A stretch of DNA of 64,000 nucleotides from an uncultured Paraprevotella sp. GTDB lineage: Bacteria; Bacteroidota; Bacteroidia; Bacteroidales; Bacteroidaceae. The notes beneath the pieces are model-generated. The model ran no database searches, was not told where the DNA came from, and was given only the letters and a program-made list of their open reading frames with translations. Below, piece after piece: positions 33,791-43,857 of the stretch. The stretch covers positions 1 through 64,000 of the forward strand of contig CALULQ010000002.1 of NCBI GenBank assembly GCA_944321525.1. The letters run 5' to 3'. A program made the position numbers and the translations under genes. How positions within the stretch are numbered: the first letter of the stretch is position 1; every line of letters starts with the position of its first letter.

Positions 33791-33876
33791 GGCGCCTTGC
33801 GGAAAGCCGAATCGTACTCTGCGGAGAGCACTCGAGTACTTGCCGCAGAGTACGCTGGCAAACTCCGCAAGGCGCC
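33791..33876. repeat. Intergenic palindromic element, copy B (one 22-bp module)
   Basis: The core at 33814-33853 (40 bp) is one 22-bp unit plus the 18-bp closing half unit; the ends form an 11-bp inverted repeat (GTACTCTGCGG / CCGCAGAGTAC). Outer arms of 13 bp (GGCGCCTTGCGGA at 33791-33803 and its exact complement at 33864-33876) enclose it. It lies in the 615-bp gap between the VCBS gene and the convergent alpha-galactosidase remnant. The rest of that gap holds a terminator (34060) and an AT-rich stretch (34140-34250) without a recognised gene. Confidence 0.87.
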
Positions 33877-34059
33877 GCGCTTTTTCGGGCAAGTCCACCC
33901 CTTCCATGCCCCCGGCCGTCCGGCCTCCGAACGCCCGGCCAAAGGAGGCGGAACGGGCTCATGCCAAGGCACGCCCTTTCGCCCGTCGAACCATTCTTGC
34001 CACGACGTCGTTGCCCGCGTTTTCAACAGCTGTCTTGGGGCTCATTTCCCCCCATGACG

Positions 34060-34109
34060 GAAGAGTTCCGGACAGCCACGCCTGGCTTGCCCGGAACTCT
34101 TCTTTCTCC
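34060..34109 (+). terminator. Rho-independent-like terminator after the GH43-VCBS operon
   Basis: A perfect 12-bp stem (GAAGAGTTCCGG at 34060-34071, complement at 34091-34102) with a 19-nt loop, followed by a pyrimidine-rich TTCTCC-type tract. It is about 300 bp after the VCBS stop codon, so an intermediate transcript end cannot be excluded. Confidence 0.6.
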
Positions 34110-34377
34110 TTCTCCAAAGGAGACCATGATGGTGAAAACACTCTTTTACCTTAGGAACCGATACCTATAAAACTAAACATTAACCTAATTTCTGTATTAA
34201 CTAACTGTGCTGCAAAGAAACTAAAGATAACAGCAAAACAGTAAGAACGGCGGCGCAAAAAATGGGAATTTCACGCAATCTGACGCAAAACTACAAGAAA
34301 CAGCGCCCTGCCTGCAAGCGTTGCCTTGCGGAAAGCAGCGCTCCTCTTTGCCCCTTCTCCCCAAGCCACGCCGTCCG

Positions 34378-35525
34378 TCACTTCTTCCGGAAGCGGAATA
34401 TCTTGGCATCCTTGCCCGGCACGGTGTAGGACAGGCCGCCCGCGCCGACCTCCACCTCGCTGCCGCTCCACAGTTCCTTGACCGCGTCGAAGCCGGAGGC
34501 CGCAAGCCCCAGGCGCTCCAGCGTCACCGTACCGGAAATGGGCGTGTCCTTGTAGTTGAGCACAGCCAGGTAGAGATACCTCTCGCTCTCCAGCACGAAG
34601 CAGGACTCCGCCCCGTCGGCCTTGCCGTTGTGCTCGCGGTAGCCGTAGACCGGACGGCCCGAACGGCCCAGGTCCGCCATCTCGTTCACGTCCGCGTTCG
34701 TCAGAATCTTCCCGGCCCGCTCGCGGGACAGCTTCGCGTCGCCCCGCCCGGAACGGTCCTCCAGACTGTAGTTGTCCGACACCAGCACCATGCCCGAAAC
34801 GGCCCCGTTAGTGAAGCGGGCGCGGTTCTCGCCCTCGGTCTCCTTCTCCTGGTCGTTGCCCACCAGCACCAAATGGTCCGGGTCGTTGTACTGGTAGAAC
34901 TCCTTCGTCCACCAGCCGCCGGCCACGGCGTTCATGCTGTACTCCGACTGGCCTATCTTGCCCCACGTGTCGCAGGCGATGCGGCGCGAGTTGCCATACT
35001 GGTAAGGAAAGATAGGCGCGATGGAAAGGGCGATGAACATCGGCTCGCCCTTGTCCACCTCCGCGATGAAATGGGAGAAGCCTTCGTTATAGGCCTCCAC
35101 GGCCGTCGTCACATTCTTATTATAATAGGAGTCGGCCTGCACCATGCCGTTGCTGGTGAAGTCCACCTTCAGGTATTCAAAGCCCTCCTTCTTCTTGTTC
35201 CGCACCTCGCGGCTGATGAATTCCTTCGTGCCGGGATGCGTGGGGTCCAGGCAGTAGGCGCCTCCAGCTTGGCCGGCTTGCCGTTCACCTTCAGCACGCA
35301 CTCGTAGCCCGTGTATTGGCTGCCCTCGAAGATTTTCCGGTAGAGCATGTCCTCGTTCCACCACAGGCAGAACGGCGTGACATACGAACCGGGAATCTGG
35401 CCGTTCTCCTTCACCACCTTGCAGAAGGCCGTGCGCTGCTCGCTGCTCATCCCGTCCCAGGCATCGATGCTCATGACGTTCAGGCCCTGGCTGTTGCGGA
35501 ATCCGGCGGGATTCAGCCTCCGCTC
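34378..35525 (-). pseudogene. Broken clan-D alpha-galactosidase (5'-truncated, frameshifted)
   Basis: The conserved sequence runs from ERRLNPAGFRNSQGLNVMSIDAW (minus, from about 35525), through CLWWNEDMLYRKIF, then CLDPTHPGTKEFI, YLKVDFTSNG (nucleophile-type Asp), YNDPDHLVLVGN (the GH27-like NDPD signature), to the C-terminal beta domain. Two frames are needed. The upstream part reads to KPAKLE near 35262, then a single missing base (probably one G of GGAGGGCGCC) shifts to GAYCLDPTHPG. The N-terminal domain and signal peptide are absent because the sequence stops at a junction with the next gene. It is therefore probably non-functional, although 34378-35260 could still make a fragment. Confidence 0.8.
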
Positions 35526-35549
35526 GACGCATACCAGGTGGCTTCCACC

Positions 35550-37037
35550 ATGGGCGGATGGCAGGAATGCTCTCCGGCCACCGTTCCGGAATTCTCAGCC
35601 GTGGCCTATCTCTATGCCCGTGAGCTGCATCAGAAACTGGGTGTCCCCGTAGGCGTCATCGACTGCACCTGGGGCGGCACACCTGCCGAGGCCTGGACCT
35701 CTGCCCAATCGCTCAAACAAGTGATGGGCTATCAGGAACAGGTGGCACAACTGGAAGCCATGGGATTCGACAACGACCGGGTGTGGCAGGACTACCAGGC
35801 GAAAATGGATGCCTGGAAAGCCGGCATGACCCGCATCGACAAAGGCTACCGCGACGGCAAGGAATGCTGGACGGCCGGCGACATGGACGACAGCGGATGG
35901 GCCAGCATGGAACTGCCCGGATACTGGGAAGGCAAAGGGCTGCCCGGCTTCGACGGCATCGTGTGGTTCCGCAAAGCGGTGGAGATTCCGTCCGGATGGG
36001 CCGGCAAGGATCTGCAACTGAACCCCGGCATCATCGATGACGAAGACATCATCTACTGGAACGGCGAACAAATCGCCAGCGGCGCGGGCTACAACGTGCA
36101 ACGGCACTACACCATCCCCGCCCGCCTGGTCAAGGCCGGACACAACACGCTCGCCATCAAGGTGACCGACACCGGCGGTGAAGACGGCATCGCCGGGAAA
36201 GCCGAGGACATGAATATCCGGAACGGCAAGACGGATGCCCCCGTGTCCCTCGCCGGAAAGTGGAAATACAACGTAGGCTGCTCTATGGCCGACATGCCTC
36301 CGGCTCCGCTCTCCCCCGGCTCATCCTCCTTCCCGTCCGTGCTGTTCAACGCCATGGTACATCCTTGCCTGTCCTACCCCATCAAGGGCGTCATCTGGTA
36401 TCAAGGCTGTGCCAATGTGGGGCGCGCCGAACAATACGAGCCCCTTTTCCAGGCCCTCATCACGGACTGGCGCGGACAGTTCGCCCGCCCGGACATGCCT
36501 TTCTACTTCGTGCAGCTGGCCAACTATCTGGAGCGCAAGGACGTGCAGCCCGACTCTCCATGGGCCGCCTTGCGTAAGGCGCAATCCAAGGCCCAGCATC
36601 TGGCACACACCCGCATGGCCGGCAACATCGACATCGGCGAGGCGGGCGACATCCATCCGAAGAACAAGCAGGAGGTGGCACGCCGCCTGGCTGTCATCGC
36701 GCTGGCCGACACCTACGGCCAGGACATCCCGGCGCAAGCCCCCGTTTACGACAACTATACGGTGGCGGCCGACGGAAAGGTGAGCGTCAGCTTCCGCCTT
36801 CCGGACATCGGCGAGCCATTCACAGCCAACCGCGACATCAAGGGCTTCACCATCGCCGGACCGGACCGCAAGTTCCATACGGCGAAAGCCTATACCGAAG
36901 GAGACCGGGTCATCGTCTACTCCCCGGAGGTGAAAGTCCCCGTAGCCGTCCGCTACGGCTGGGCCGACAATCCGGAATGCACCCTGCAGACGCCCTCGGG
37001 CCTGCCCGTGGCTCCGTTCCGGACTGATAATTGGTAA
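35550..37037 (+). CDS. Sialate O-acetylesterase-like SGNH enzyme, missing its N-terminal part
   Basis: About 495 residues from the first usable ATG; homology already begins near 35530. It shows GGWQECSPATVPEFSAVAYLYARELHQ and VPVGVIDCTWGGTPAEAW, the second block of the SGNH esterase. An inserted galactose-binding jelly-roll domain follows (about residues 90-240, DDSGWASMELPGYWEG ... FRKAVEIP). Then come KGVIWYQGCANVGRAEQYEPLF (about 275-296) and IDIGEAGDIHPKNKQEVARRL, with the catalytic Asp/His (DIHP). The first block with the nucleophile Ser (GQSNM-type) and the signal peptide are absent, so activity is unlikely. The upstream neighbour is the truncated alpha-galactosidase, head-to-head. Confidence 0.75.
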   Translation: MGGWQECSPATVPEFSAVAYLYARELHQKLGVPVGVIDCTWGGTPAEAWTSAQSLKQVMGYQEQVAQLEAMGFDNDRVWQDYQAKMDAWKAGMTRIDKGYRDGKECWTAGDMDDSGWASMELPGYWEGKGLPGFDGIVWFRKAVEIPSGWAGKDLQLNPGIIDDEDIIYWNGEQIASGAGYNVQRHYTIPARLVKAGHNTLAIKVTDTGGEDGIAGKAEDMNIRNGKTDAPVSLAGKWKYNVGCSMADMPPAPLSPGSSSFPSVLFNAMVHPCLSYPIKGVIWYQGCANVGRAEQYEPLFQALITDWRGQFARPDMPFYFVQLANYLERKDVQPDSPWAALRKAQSKAQHLAHTRMAGNIDIGEAGDIHPKNKQEVARRLAVIALADTYGQDIPAQAPVYDNYTVAADGKVSVSFRLPDIGEPFTANRDIKGFTIAGPDRKFHTAKAYTEGDRVIVYSPEVKVPVAVRYGWADNPECTLQTPSGLPVAPFRTDNW

Positions 37038-37062
37038 TCAACAACAAAAACAGATATGCCTT

Positions 37063-39219
37063 ATGAAAATAAAAGCTCTATTATCCTTATGCCTGCTCGC
37101 GCTGGCATCCACGGCATCCGCCGATGAGTTCATCCAAATCAATACGGACCGCATCGGGCTCGTACTCCGGGCCGAAGACGGCGGACGGCTCTATCAGTCT
37201 TACCTGGGCAAACGGCTCGCCCACGAAAGCGACCTGCAGAACCTGCCCAAAGGCACGGAGGCCTACCTGACCCACGGCATGGAAGACTATTTCGAACCGG
37301 CCATCGAGGTGCGCCACAACGACGCCAACCCCTCGCTGTTGCTCAAATACGTGTCGCACACGTCCAAAAGCGTACAGCCGGGAGTGGACGAGACCGTCAT
37401 CACCCTGCAGGACGACAAGTATCCCGTGACGGTGAAGCTGCACTACGTGGCCTACACGCAGGAAAACATCATCAAGACTTTCACCGAAATAAGCCATCAG
37501 GAGAAAAAGCCGCTCAAACTGGAACGCTATGCTTCCGCCATGCTCCACTTCAGCCGTCCGGCCTACTACCTCACCGAGTTCTCCGGCGACTGGATCTATG
37601 AGGCGACCATGAGCACCACGCCGCTCAACTTCGGCAAGAAGGTGCTCGACACCAAACTGGGGGCGCGCGCCAACATGTTCACCCCGCCCATGTTCATCCT
37701 CTCGCTCGACAAAGAGTCTACGGAGAACGAAGGGGAAGTCATCCTCGGCACGTTGGGCTGGACCGGCAACTTCCGTTTCACCTTCGAGGTGGACAACAAG
37801 AAAGACCTGCGCGTCATCGCCGGCATCAACCCGTATTTCTCGGAATACGAACTGCCCAAAGGCGAGACGTTCCGCACGCCGGACTTCTTCTTCACCTACA
37901 GCGACTGCGGACGCGGACAGGCCAGCCGCGACTTCCACGACTGGGCCCGCAAATATCAGCTCAAGGACGGACAAGGCGACCGCATGACCCTGCTGAACAA
38001 CTGGGAAGCCACGGCTTTCGACTTCAACGAGGACAAACTGGTCGGCCTGATGGACGATGCCGTGAAACTGGGCGTGGACATGTTCCTGCTCGACGACGGA
38101 TGGTTCGGCAACAAATACGAACGCCACAGCGACACCCAAGGGTTGGGCGACTGGCAGGAGACGGAACACAAGCTGCCAAACGGCATCCGGAAACTGGTGG
38201 ACGAGGCGGCCAAACGCCACATCAAGTTCGGCATCTGGATTGAACCGGAAATGGTCAATCCCAAAAGCGAACTGTACGAGAAGCACAAGGACTGGGTCAT
38301 CCACCTGCCCAACCGCGACGAATACTACTTCCGCAATCAGATGGTGCTCGACCTGAGCAATCCGGAGGTGCAGGACTTCGTGTTCGGCGTAGTGGACGGC
38401 CTGATGACCAAGTACCCGGGCATCGCCTATTTCAAATGGGACTGCAACAGCCCCATCACCAACATCTACTCGCCCTACCTGAAGGACAAGCAGACCCACC
38501 TCTACGTGGACTACGTGCGCGGCCTCTACAAGGTGCTCGACCGCATCAAGGCCAAATACCCCGACTTGCCGATGATGCTCTGCTCCGGCGGAAGCGGCCG
38601 TATCGACTATGAGGCGTTGAAGTACTTCACCGAGTTCTGGGCCAGCGACAACACCAACCCCTTGCAGCGGCTGTTCATCCAATACGGCTACTCGTTCTTC
38701 TATCCCGCCAAGTCGATGAGCGCGCACGTCACCTCGTGGAACAAGAATACCAGCGTCAAGTTCCGCACCGATGTGGCCATGATGGGCAAGCTCGGCTTCG
38801 ACATCAAGCTCAGCGACATGAGCGGCGACGACCTGACCTACTGTCAGGAAGCCGTGAAGAACTACAAACGGTTGCGCCCGGCCATCATGGAAGGTGACCT
38901 CTACCGCCTCGTGTCGCCCTACGAGGGCAACCGCACCCACGCCGCGGCCCAGTTCGTCTGCAAGGACAAGCAGAAAGCCGTGGTCTTCGCTTTCGACACT
39001 TATCCCGGCTACGGGGAGAAATACCTGCCCGTCCGCTTGGAAGGCTTGGACGCGGGCAAGCAATACCGCGTGAAGGAAATCAACCTGATGCCCGGCCAAG
39101 GCTCCTGGCTCTCCGAGAACGACCGCGTGCTTTCGGGCGACTATCTGATGACCGTGGGCCTGAACCTTTTCTCCGGCAACAAGCTCACCAGCCACGTGGT
39201 GGAAATTACGGCGGAATAA
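37063..39219 (+). CDS. Alpha-galactosidase, GH36
   Basis: 718 residues, signal peptide to about 20 (TASAD). N-terminal beta-supersandwich about 25-300; TIM barrel about 310-620, opening with NNWEATAFDFNEDKL and LLDDGWFG; C-terminal beta domain to 718. WIEPEMVNPKSELYEKH is the family signature. The catalytic nucleophile is Asp460 in YFKWDCN and the acid/base Asp529 in WASDNTNP. It releases terminal alpha-galactose from galacto-oligosaccharides or galactomannan-type glycans, probably in the periplasm. It lies 25 bp after the esterase gene and 64 bp before a paralogue. Family assignment is firm; natural substrate unknown. Confidence 0.93.
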   Translation: MKIKALLSLCLLALASTASADEFIQINTDRIGLVLRAEDGGRLYQSYLGKRLAHESDLQNLPKGTEAYLTHGMEDYFEPAIEVRHNDANPSLLLKYVSHTSKSVQPGVDETVITLQDDKYPVTVKLHYVAYTQENIIKTFTEISHQEKKPLKLERYASAMLHFSRPAYYLTEFSGDWIYEATMSTTPLNFGKKVLDTKLGARANMFTPPMFILSLDKESTENEGEVILGTLGWTGNFRFTFEVDNKKDLRVIAGINPYFSEYELPKGETFRTPDFFFTYSDCGRGQASRDFHDWARKYQLKDGQGDRMTLLNNWEATAFDFNEDKLVGLMDDAVKLGVDMFLLDDGWFGNKYERHSDTQGLGDWQETEHKLPNGIRKLVDEAAKRHIKFGIWIEPEMVNPKSELYEKHKDWVIHLPNRDEYYFRNQMVLDLSNPEVQDFVFGVVDGLMTKYPGIAYFKWDCNSPITNIYSPYLKDKQTHLYVDYVRGLYKVLDRIKAKYPDLPMMLCSGGSGRIDYEALKYFTEFWASDNTNPLQRLFIQYGYSFFYPAKSMSAHVTSWNKNTSVKFRTDVAMMGKLGFDIKLSDMSGDDLTYCQEAVKNYKRLRPAIMEGDLYRLVSPYEGNRTHAAAQFVCKDKQKAVVFAFDTYPGYGEKYLPVRLEGLDAGKQYRVKEINLMPGQGSWLSENDRVLSGDYLMTVGLNLFSGNKLTSHVVEITAE

Positions 39220-39224
39220 AAACA

Positions 39225-39238
39225 GCAAGAATTCTTGC
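39225..39238. promoter_or_regulatory. Perfect 14-bp palindrome between the two GH36 genes
   Basis: GCAAGAATTCTTGC is perfectly symmetrical. It sits just after the first GH36 stop and 46 bp before the second start, upstream of a TTACTTTTACC stretch that resembles a weak -7 region. It could be an operator or a small transcript-stabilising hairpin; neither is proven. Confidence 0.35.
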
Positions 39239-39283
39239 CATTATGGAAAGAATATCTTACTTTTACCAGAAAAAAGGACGAGA

Positions 39284-41482
39284 ATGAAGAACTACATGAT
39301 GGGCGCGGCAGTGGCTTTCTGCAGCCTGCTGCCCGCCTCCCACAGCTTCGCATGGAGCGGCAGCGTGTTGGTGTCCACACCGAACACCTCGCTCCTCCTC
39401 CATGCCAATGAAGGAGAGGACTTGCGCTTCGCCTACTTCGGCGACCGCATTGAAGAGAACCAGATTCACCAAATCCATGACGCCTGGGACGGACTGAACC
39501 GCACGGCGTATCCCACCTTCGGCAGTCCCGCCAACCAGCTGTTCGCCCTGCAGGCCGTCCATGCCGACGGCAACTGGACCACAGACCTCACGGTGGATCA
39601 GGTGGAAACGACAGACACCGGCAACGCCCGGCAGACCGTCATCACGCTGAAAGACCGCGTGTATCCGTTCACCGTCAAGCTCTACTATAAGGCTTACAAT
39701 GACATCGACATGATTGAGACGTGGAGCGAGATTTCCCACACGGAAAAAAAGACTGTAGTGCTGAAGCGGTTCGATTCCGGGCACTTCATGATCCGCCGGG
39801 GCGACGTGTGGATTTCGCACCTGCACGGCTCTTGGGGCGACGAGGCGGGCGTGACCACCGAACCGCTCACACCGGGCATCAAGTTGATTGAGAATGTGGA
39901 CGGCGCACGCAACGCGCACGCCGACCACGCCGAAGTGATGTTCTCCCTCGACGGCAAGCCGCAGGAGAACGAAGGGCGCGTCATCGGGGCCGCCCTCTGC
40001 TGGAGCGGCAACTACGCCATCCGCATAGCGACGGACAACAACTTCGTGCACCGTATCTTCGCCGGCATCGACAGCGAGACCGCCGAGTACAACCTGGCTC
40101 CCAAGGAAGTGTTCGCCACTCCCAAGCTGGCCCTCACTTATTCCCAGGAAGGCCTGAGCGGCGCCAGCCGCAACTTCCATCGCTGGGCGCGACATGCCGG
40201 CATGCTCTGCCACGGCGACCGCGTGCGCGACATTCTGCTCAACAGTTGGGAAGGTGTCTACTTGGACGTGGACGAAGAGAAGATGTCGCAGATGATGGAA
40301 GACATCGCCGCCATGGGCGGAGAGCTATTCGTCATGGACGACGGCTGGTTCGGCGACAAGTACCGCCGCGTGCAGGACAACTCCTCGCTCGGCGACTGGG
40401 TGGTGGACAAGAAGAAACTGCCCAACGGACTGGAGAACCTCGTCCAGACCGCACAGAAGAACGGCATCAAGTTCGGCATCTGGATTGAGCCGGAAGCCGT
40501 GAACAGCAAGAGCGAATTGTTCGAGAAGCATCCCGAATGGGCGTTGCAAGCTCCGGACCGTCCGCTCATCTACGGACGCGGAGGCACACAGCTCCTGTTA
40601 GACGTCTGCAACCCCGAGGTGCAGGACTTCATCTTCGGCATCGTAGACAACCTGCTGACCCAACATCCGCAAATCGCCTATATCAAGTGGGACGCCAATG
40701 TGGAATTGAGAAACTACGGTTCCACCTATCTGCCTCGCGACAAGCAGTCGCACATTTACATCGACTACCACCGCGGACTGGAGAAAATCATGCAGCGCAT
40801 CCGTGCCAAATATCCCGATGTGGTGATCCAGGCCTGCGCCAGCGGAGGCGGACGCGCCAATTATGGCGTGATGCCCTATTTCGACGAGTTCTGGGTGAGC
40901 GACAACACGGACGCCTTGCAGCGCATCTACATGCAGTGGGGCAGTTCCTACTTCTATCCGTCCAACGCCATGGCGCAGCACATCAGTGCCGCCCCCAACC
41001 ACCAGACGGGACGCATCATTCCCATCAAGTTCCGTTGCGACGTGGCCATGAGCGGCCGCCTCGGACTGGAGCTGCAACCTTCCAAGATGACGGAAGAGGA
41101 ACGCGCCCAGAGTACTCAGGCCATCAAGGATTACAAGACCGTGCGCGAGGTCATCCAGCTGGGCAACCTCTACCGCCTCGTGTCGCCTTACGACCACAAG
41201 GGTATCACCTCGCTGATGTACACGGATGACGCGAAGGGCAAAGCGGTGTTCTTCGCCTACAAGATGGACAACTTCGTGAACCAAGTGGTGCCACGGGTAT
41301 GCCTGCGCGGCCTCGACCCGTCGAAGAACTACCGCGTGAAGGAACTGAACGTCAGGACGGGCGCCCGTCCCTGCTTCCTGGACGGCAAGACGTTCTCCGG
41401 TCGCCTGCTGATGAACACGGGCATCGAACTGCCTCTCGGCGGCGATTATGCCAGCTGCGTGCTGGAACTGACGGCTGAGTAA
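39284..41482 (+). CDS. Alpha-galactosidase, GH36 (second copy)
   Basis: 732 residues, signal peptide to about 23 (HSFAW). Same architecture as the upstream GH36 but clearly diverged: MDDGWFGDKYRRVQ, IWIEPEAVNSKSELFEKHPEW, nucleophile Asp470 in YIKWDANVE, and acid/base Asp540 in WVSDNTDALQR. CASGGGRANYGVM replaces CSGGSGRIDYEAL. Loop differences around the active site suggest a different linkage or chain-length preference. It probably shares a transcript with the first GH36 gene. A strong hairpin follows 112 bp after the stop codon. Confidence 0.93.
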   Translation: MKNYMMGAAVAFCSLLPASHSFAWSGSVLVSTPNTSLLLHANEGEDLRFAYFGDRIEENQIHQIHDAWDGLNRTAYPTFGSPANQLFALQAVHADGNWTTDLTVDQVETTDTGNARQTVITLKDRVYPFTVKLYYKAYNDIDMIETWSEISHTEKKTVVLKRFDSGHFMIRRGDVWISHLHGSWGDEAGVTTEPLTPGIKLIENVDGARNAHADHAEVMFSLDGKPQENEGRVIGAALCWSGNYAIRIATDNNFVHRIFAGIDSETAEYNLAPKEVFATPKLALTYSQEGLSGASRNFHRWARHAGMLCHGDRVRDILLNSWEGVYLDVDEEKMSQMMEDIAAMGGELFVMDDGWFGDKYRRVQDNSSLGDWVVDKKKLPNGLENLVQTAQKNGIKFGIWIEPEAVNSKSELFEKHPEWALQAPDRPLIYGRGGTQLLLDVCNPEVQDFIFGIVDNLLTQHPQIAYIKWDANVELRNYGSTYLPRDKQSHIYIDYHRGLEKIMQRIRAKYPDVVIQACASGGGRANYGVMPYFDEFWVSDNTDALQRIYMQWGSSYFYPSNAMAQHISAAPNHQTGRIIPIKFRCDVAMSGRLGLELQPSKMTEEERAQSTQAIKDYKTVREVIQLGNLYRLVSPYDHKGITSLMYTDDAKGKAVFFAYKMDNFVNQVVPRVCLRGLDPSKNYRVKELNVRTGARPCFLDGKTFSGRLLMNTGIELPLGGDYASCVLELTAE

Positions 41483-41594
41483 ACCTACCGCACAAACACC
41501 TCGCGGGCATCGCGCCATCACGGCCCGGTGCCCGCGCTGCTTTTCAGCAGTCACCGCCACGCGCCCCGACAAGCCGTCCGACGGATGAAACCGG

Positions 41595-41643
41595 AAACAT
41601 CAAGGGATGCGCCCCGCAAACGAGGGTGCATCCCTTGATGTTT
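41595..41643. terminator. Bidirectional terminator between GH36 and typA
   Basis: A 20-nt stem (41595-41614 with 41624-41643, one G-T pair, 9-nt loop) is flanked by A-rich sequence on the left and TTTTC on the right. It serves the plus-strand GH36 operon and the minus-strand typA. Confidence 0.85.
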
Positions 41644-41677
41644 TCTTATGAGGAGAAAACCTAACGGACGGTTTTCT

Positions 41678-43480
41678 TTAGTCGCGGTTGGCGCGCTTGC
41701 GCTCCGTGTGGTCGAGAATGATTTTGCGCATACGCATGCTCTTGGGCGTCACCTCCACGTATTCATCTTCGCGGATATACTCCAAGGCCTCCTCCAACGA
41801 AAGCTTGACGGCGGGAACGATGCGGGCTTTCTCGTCGGAACCCGAGGCACGCATGTTGGTGAGCTGCTTGCTCTTGGTGACGTTCACCACAAGGTCGTTC
41901 TCATGGATATGTTCCCCCACAATCTGTCCGGCATAGACCTGCTCCTGCGGCTCGATGAAGAACTTGCCGCGGTCCTGCAGGTTATTGATGGCGTAGGCAA
42001 AGGCCGTTCCGCTCTCAAGGGCTATCATCACGCCGTTGCTGCGCCGGCTGATGTCGCCCTTGTAGGGCTGGTATTCCTTGAAGCGGTGGGCCATGATGGC
42101 TTCTCCCTGGCTGGCGGTGAGCACGTTGGTGCGCAGGCCGATGATGCCGCGCGAGGGAATGTTGAATTCAATGTCCACGCGGTCGCCGCGCGTCTCCATG
42201 GATGTCATCTCGCCCTTGCGGCGGGTCACCATGTCTATCATCTTGCTGGCGAACTCTTCCGGCACATTGATGGTCAGTTCCTCGATAGGCTCACAGCGCT
42301 GGCCGTCGATTTCCTTGAAGATGACCTGCGGCTGCCCCACTTGCAACTCGTACCCCTCGCGGCGCATGGTCTCGATGAGCACGGAGAGATGGAGCACGCC
42401 CCGTCCGGCCACGATCCATCGGTCGGTATACCCTTCGGGCAGTGTGACGCGCAAGGCCAGATTCTTTTCCAGCTCCTTCTCCAACCGCTCGTTGATGTGG
42501 CGGCTGGTACAGAACTTCCCTTCTTTACCAAAGAAGGGCGAGTCGTTGATGGTGAAGAGCATGCTCATGGTAGGCTCGTCGATGGTGATGGGCGGCAGGG
42601 GCTCGGGATTCTCGAAGTCGCAGATAGTGTCGCCGATTTCAAAGTTCTCCAAGCCTACGATGGCGCAGATGTCGCCGGACGACACTTCGTCGGTCCTCTG
42701 CCGTCCCATGCCGGTAAAAGTATGCAATTCCTTTATCTTCGTCTTCTCCAGTTTGCCGTCGCGGTGGCTGATGGTGATGTTCATGCCCTCCTTCAGTGTT
42801 CCGCGGTGCACGCGGCCCACGGCGATACGGCCGGTGTAGTTGGAGTAGTCCAGCGAGGTGATGAGCATTTGCGGAGTGCCTTCCAACTGCTCGGGCGCGG
42901 GAATGTGCTCCACAATCTGGTCGAGCAAGTAGAGGATGTCGCCCGTAGGCGTTTTCCAATCCGGCCCCATCCAATTGTTCTTGGCCGAACCATAGACAAC
43001 GGGGAAGTCGAGCTGGTCTTCCGTGGCATCGAGGTCGCACATGAGGTCGAACACCATCTCATAGACCTCCTCCGGACGGCAGTTCGGCTTGTCCACCTTG
43101 TTGATGACCACAATGGGTTTCAGTCCGATTTCGAGCGCCTTCTGGAGCACGAAGCGCGTCTGCGGCATGGGCCCTTCGAAGGCATCCACCAGCAGCAGGC
43201 ACCCGTCGGCCATGTTGAGCACGCGCTCTACCTCTCCTCCGAAGTCGGAGTGTCCCGGCGTGTCGATAATATTGATTTTCGTACCTTTATAATTAATGGA
43301 GACGTTCTTGGAAAGGATGGTAATTCCTCGTTCGCGTTCCAATTCGTTGTTATCCAGCATCAATTCACCTGTCTGCTGGTTCTCACGGAAGAGGTTTCCG
43401 GCCAACAGCATCTTGTCCACCAGCGTAGTTTTCCCGTGGTCTACGTGGGCGATAATGGCAATGTTTCTAATGTTCTGCAT
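41678..43480 (-). CDS. typA: Ribosome-associated GTPase TypA/BipA
   Basis: 600 residues, the normal length. GTPase motifs: AHVDHGKTT (11-19, P-loop), GITILSKN (switch I region), [12 protein letters not shown] (G3) and NKVDKPNC (G4). EF-Tu-like domain II, EF-G-like domain III and the TypA-specific C-terminal domain follow ([15 protein letters not shown], then [23 protein letters not shown] sequence, ending ERKRANRD). It is a translational GTPase that binds the ribosome under stress and helps 50S assembly at low temperature. It is a single-gene unit with a -7 box upstream (43504-43511, minus strand TAACTTTG). Confidence 0.98.
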   Translation of the reverse strand: MQNIRNIAIIAHVDHGKTTLVDKMLLAGNLFRENQQTGELMLDNNELERERGITILSKNVSINYKGTKINIIDTPGHSDFGGEVERVLNMADGCLLLVDAFEGPMPQTRFVLQKALEIGLKPIVVINKVDKPNCRPEEVYEMVFDLMCDLDATEDQLDFPVVYGSAKNNWMGPDWKTPTGDILYLLDQIVEHIPAPEQLEGTPQMLITSLDYSNYTGRIAVGRVHRGTLKEGMNITISHRDGKLEKTKIKELHTFTGMGRQRTDEVSSGDICAIVGLENFEIGDTICDFENPEPLPPITIDEPTMSMLFTINDSPFFGKEGKFCTSRHINERLEKELEKNLALRVTLPEGYTDRWIVAGRGVLHLSVLIETMRREGYELQVGQPQVIFKEIDGQRCEPIEELTINVPEEFASKMIDMVTRRKGEMTSMETRGDRVDIEFNIPSRGIIGLRTNVLTASQGEAIMAHRFKEYQPYKGDISRRSNGVMIALESGTAFAYAINNLQDRGKFFIEPQEQVYAGQIVGEHIHENDLVVNVTKSKQLTNMRASGSDEKARIVPAVKLSLEEALEYIREDEYVEVTPKSMRMRKIILDHTERKRANRD

Positions 43481-43503
43481 ACTTTTTACCTAAAATAACG
43501 CGG

Positions 43504-43511
43504 CAAAGTTA
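43504..43511 (-). promoter_or_regulatory. Candidate -7 promoter element for typA
   Basis: Minus strand TAACTTTG matches TAnnTTTG, 24 bp upstream of the typA start. The remaining 377-bp gap to the porin holds only the porin promoter and no gene. Confidence 0.45.
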
Positions 43512-43751
43512 CTACAAATCTGTGGAAAAACCGCAGGAAAAACGCAGATTAACGCAATGGAAATGTGGATGAAGCGGCAACGAAAAGGGGCGCGGTGCTT
43601 CTTCCATATCAAGAAGTTTCTGGCGTACCATTCTCTTCATTTCCACCTTTTCAAGATTATCAAAGTGCCGTTTTATCACCTTTTCAGGATTATCATATCG
43701 GCAAACGCGCACAAAATTCAGCCTTTTATCTGCTTTCCCACAAGCACTTGC

Positions 43752-43782
43752 GTTGCTTCTTCGCTGGAAATTGTTATTTTTG
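43752..43782 (+). promoter_or_regulatory. Promoter of the OprO/P-like porin gene
   Basis: GTTG (43752-43755, one mismatch to TTTG), a 19-nt spacer, then TATTTTTG (43775-43782). It predicts a start near 43789 and a leader of about 70 nt before the ATG at 43858. Confidence 0.6.
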
Positions 43783-43857
43783 TAACCGTATTGTAATGTG
43801 TATGTCACGCCCAGTTCACACCAGCGCCGTACCTTTGCGGCACAAAACCAAACGAAC

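Noticed and set aside
35316..35530. N-terminal extension of the sialate O-acetylesterase fragment
   Set aside because: This stretch codes on the other strand for alpha-galactosidase sequence; the esterase homology starts only near 35530.
43557..43857. Short plus-strand frames between typA and the porin
   Set aside because: They overlap the typA and porin promoter regions and show no conserved features.
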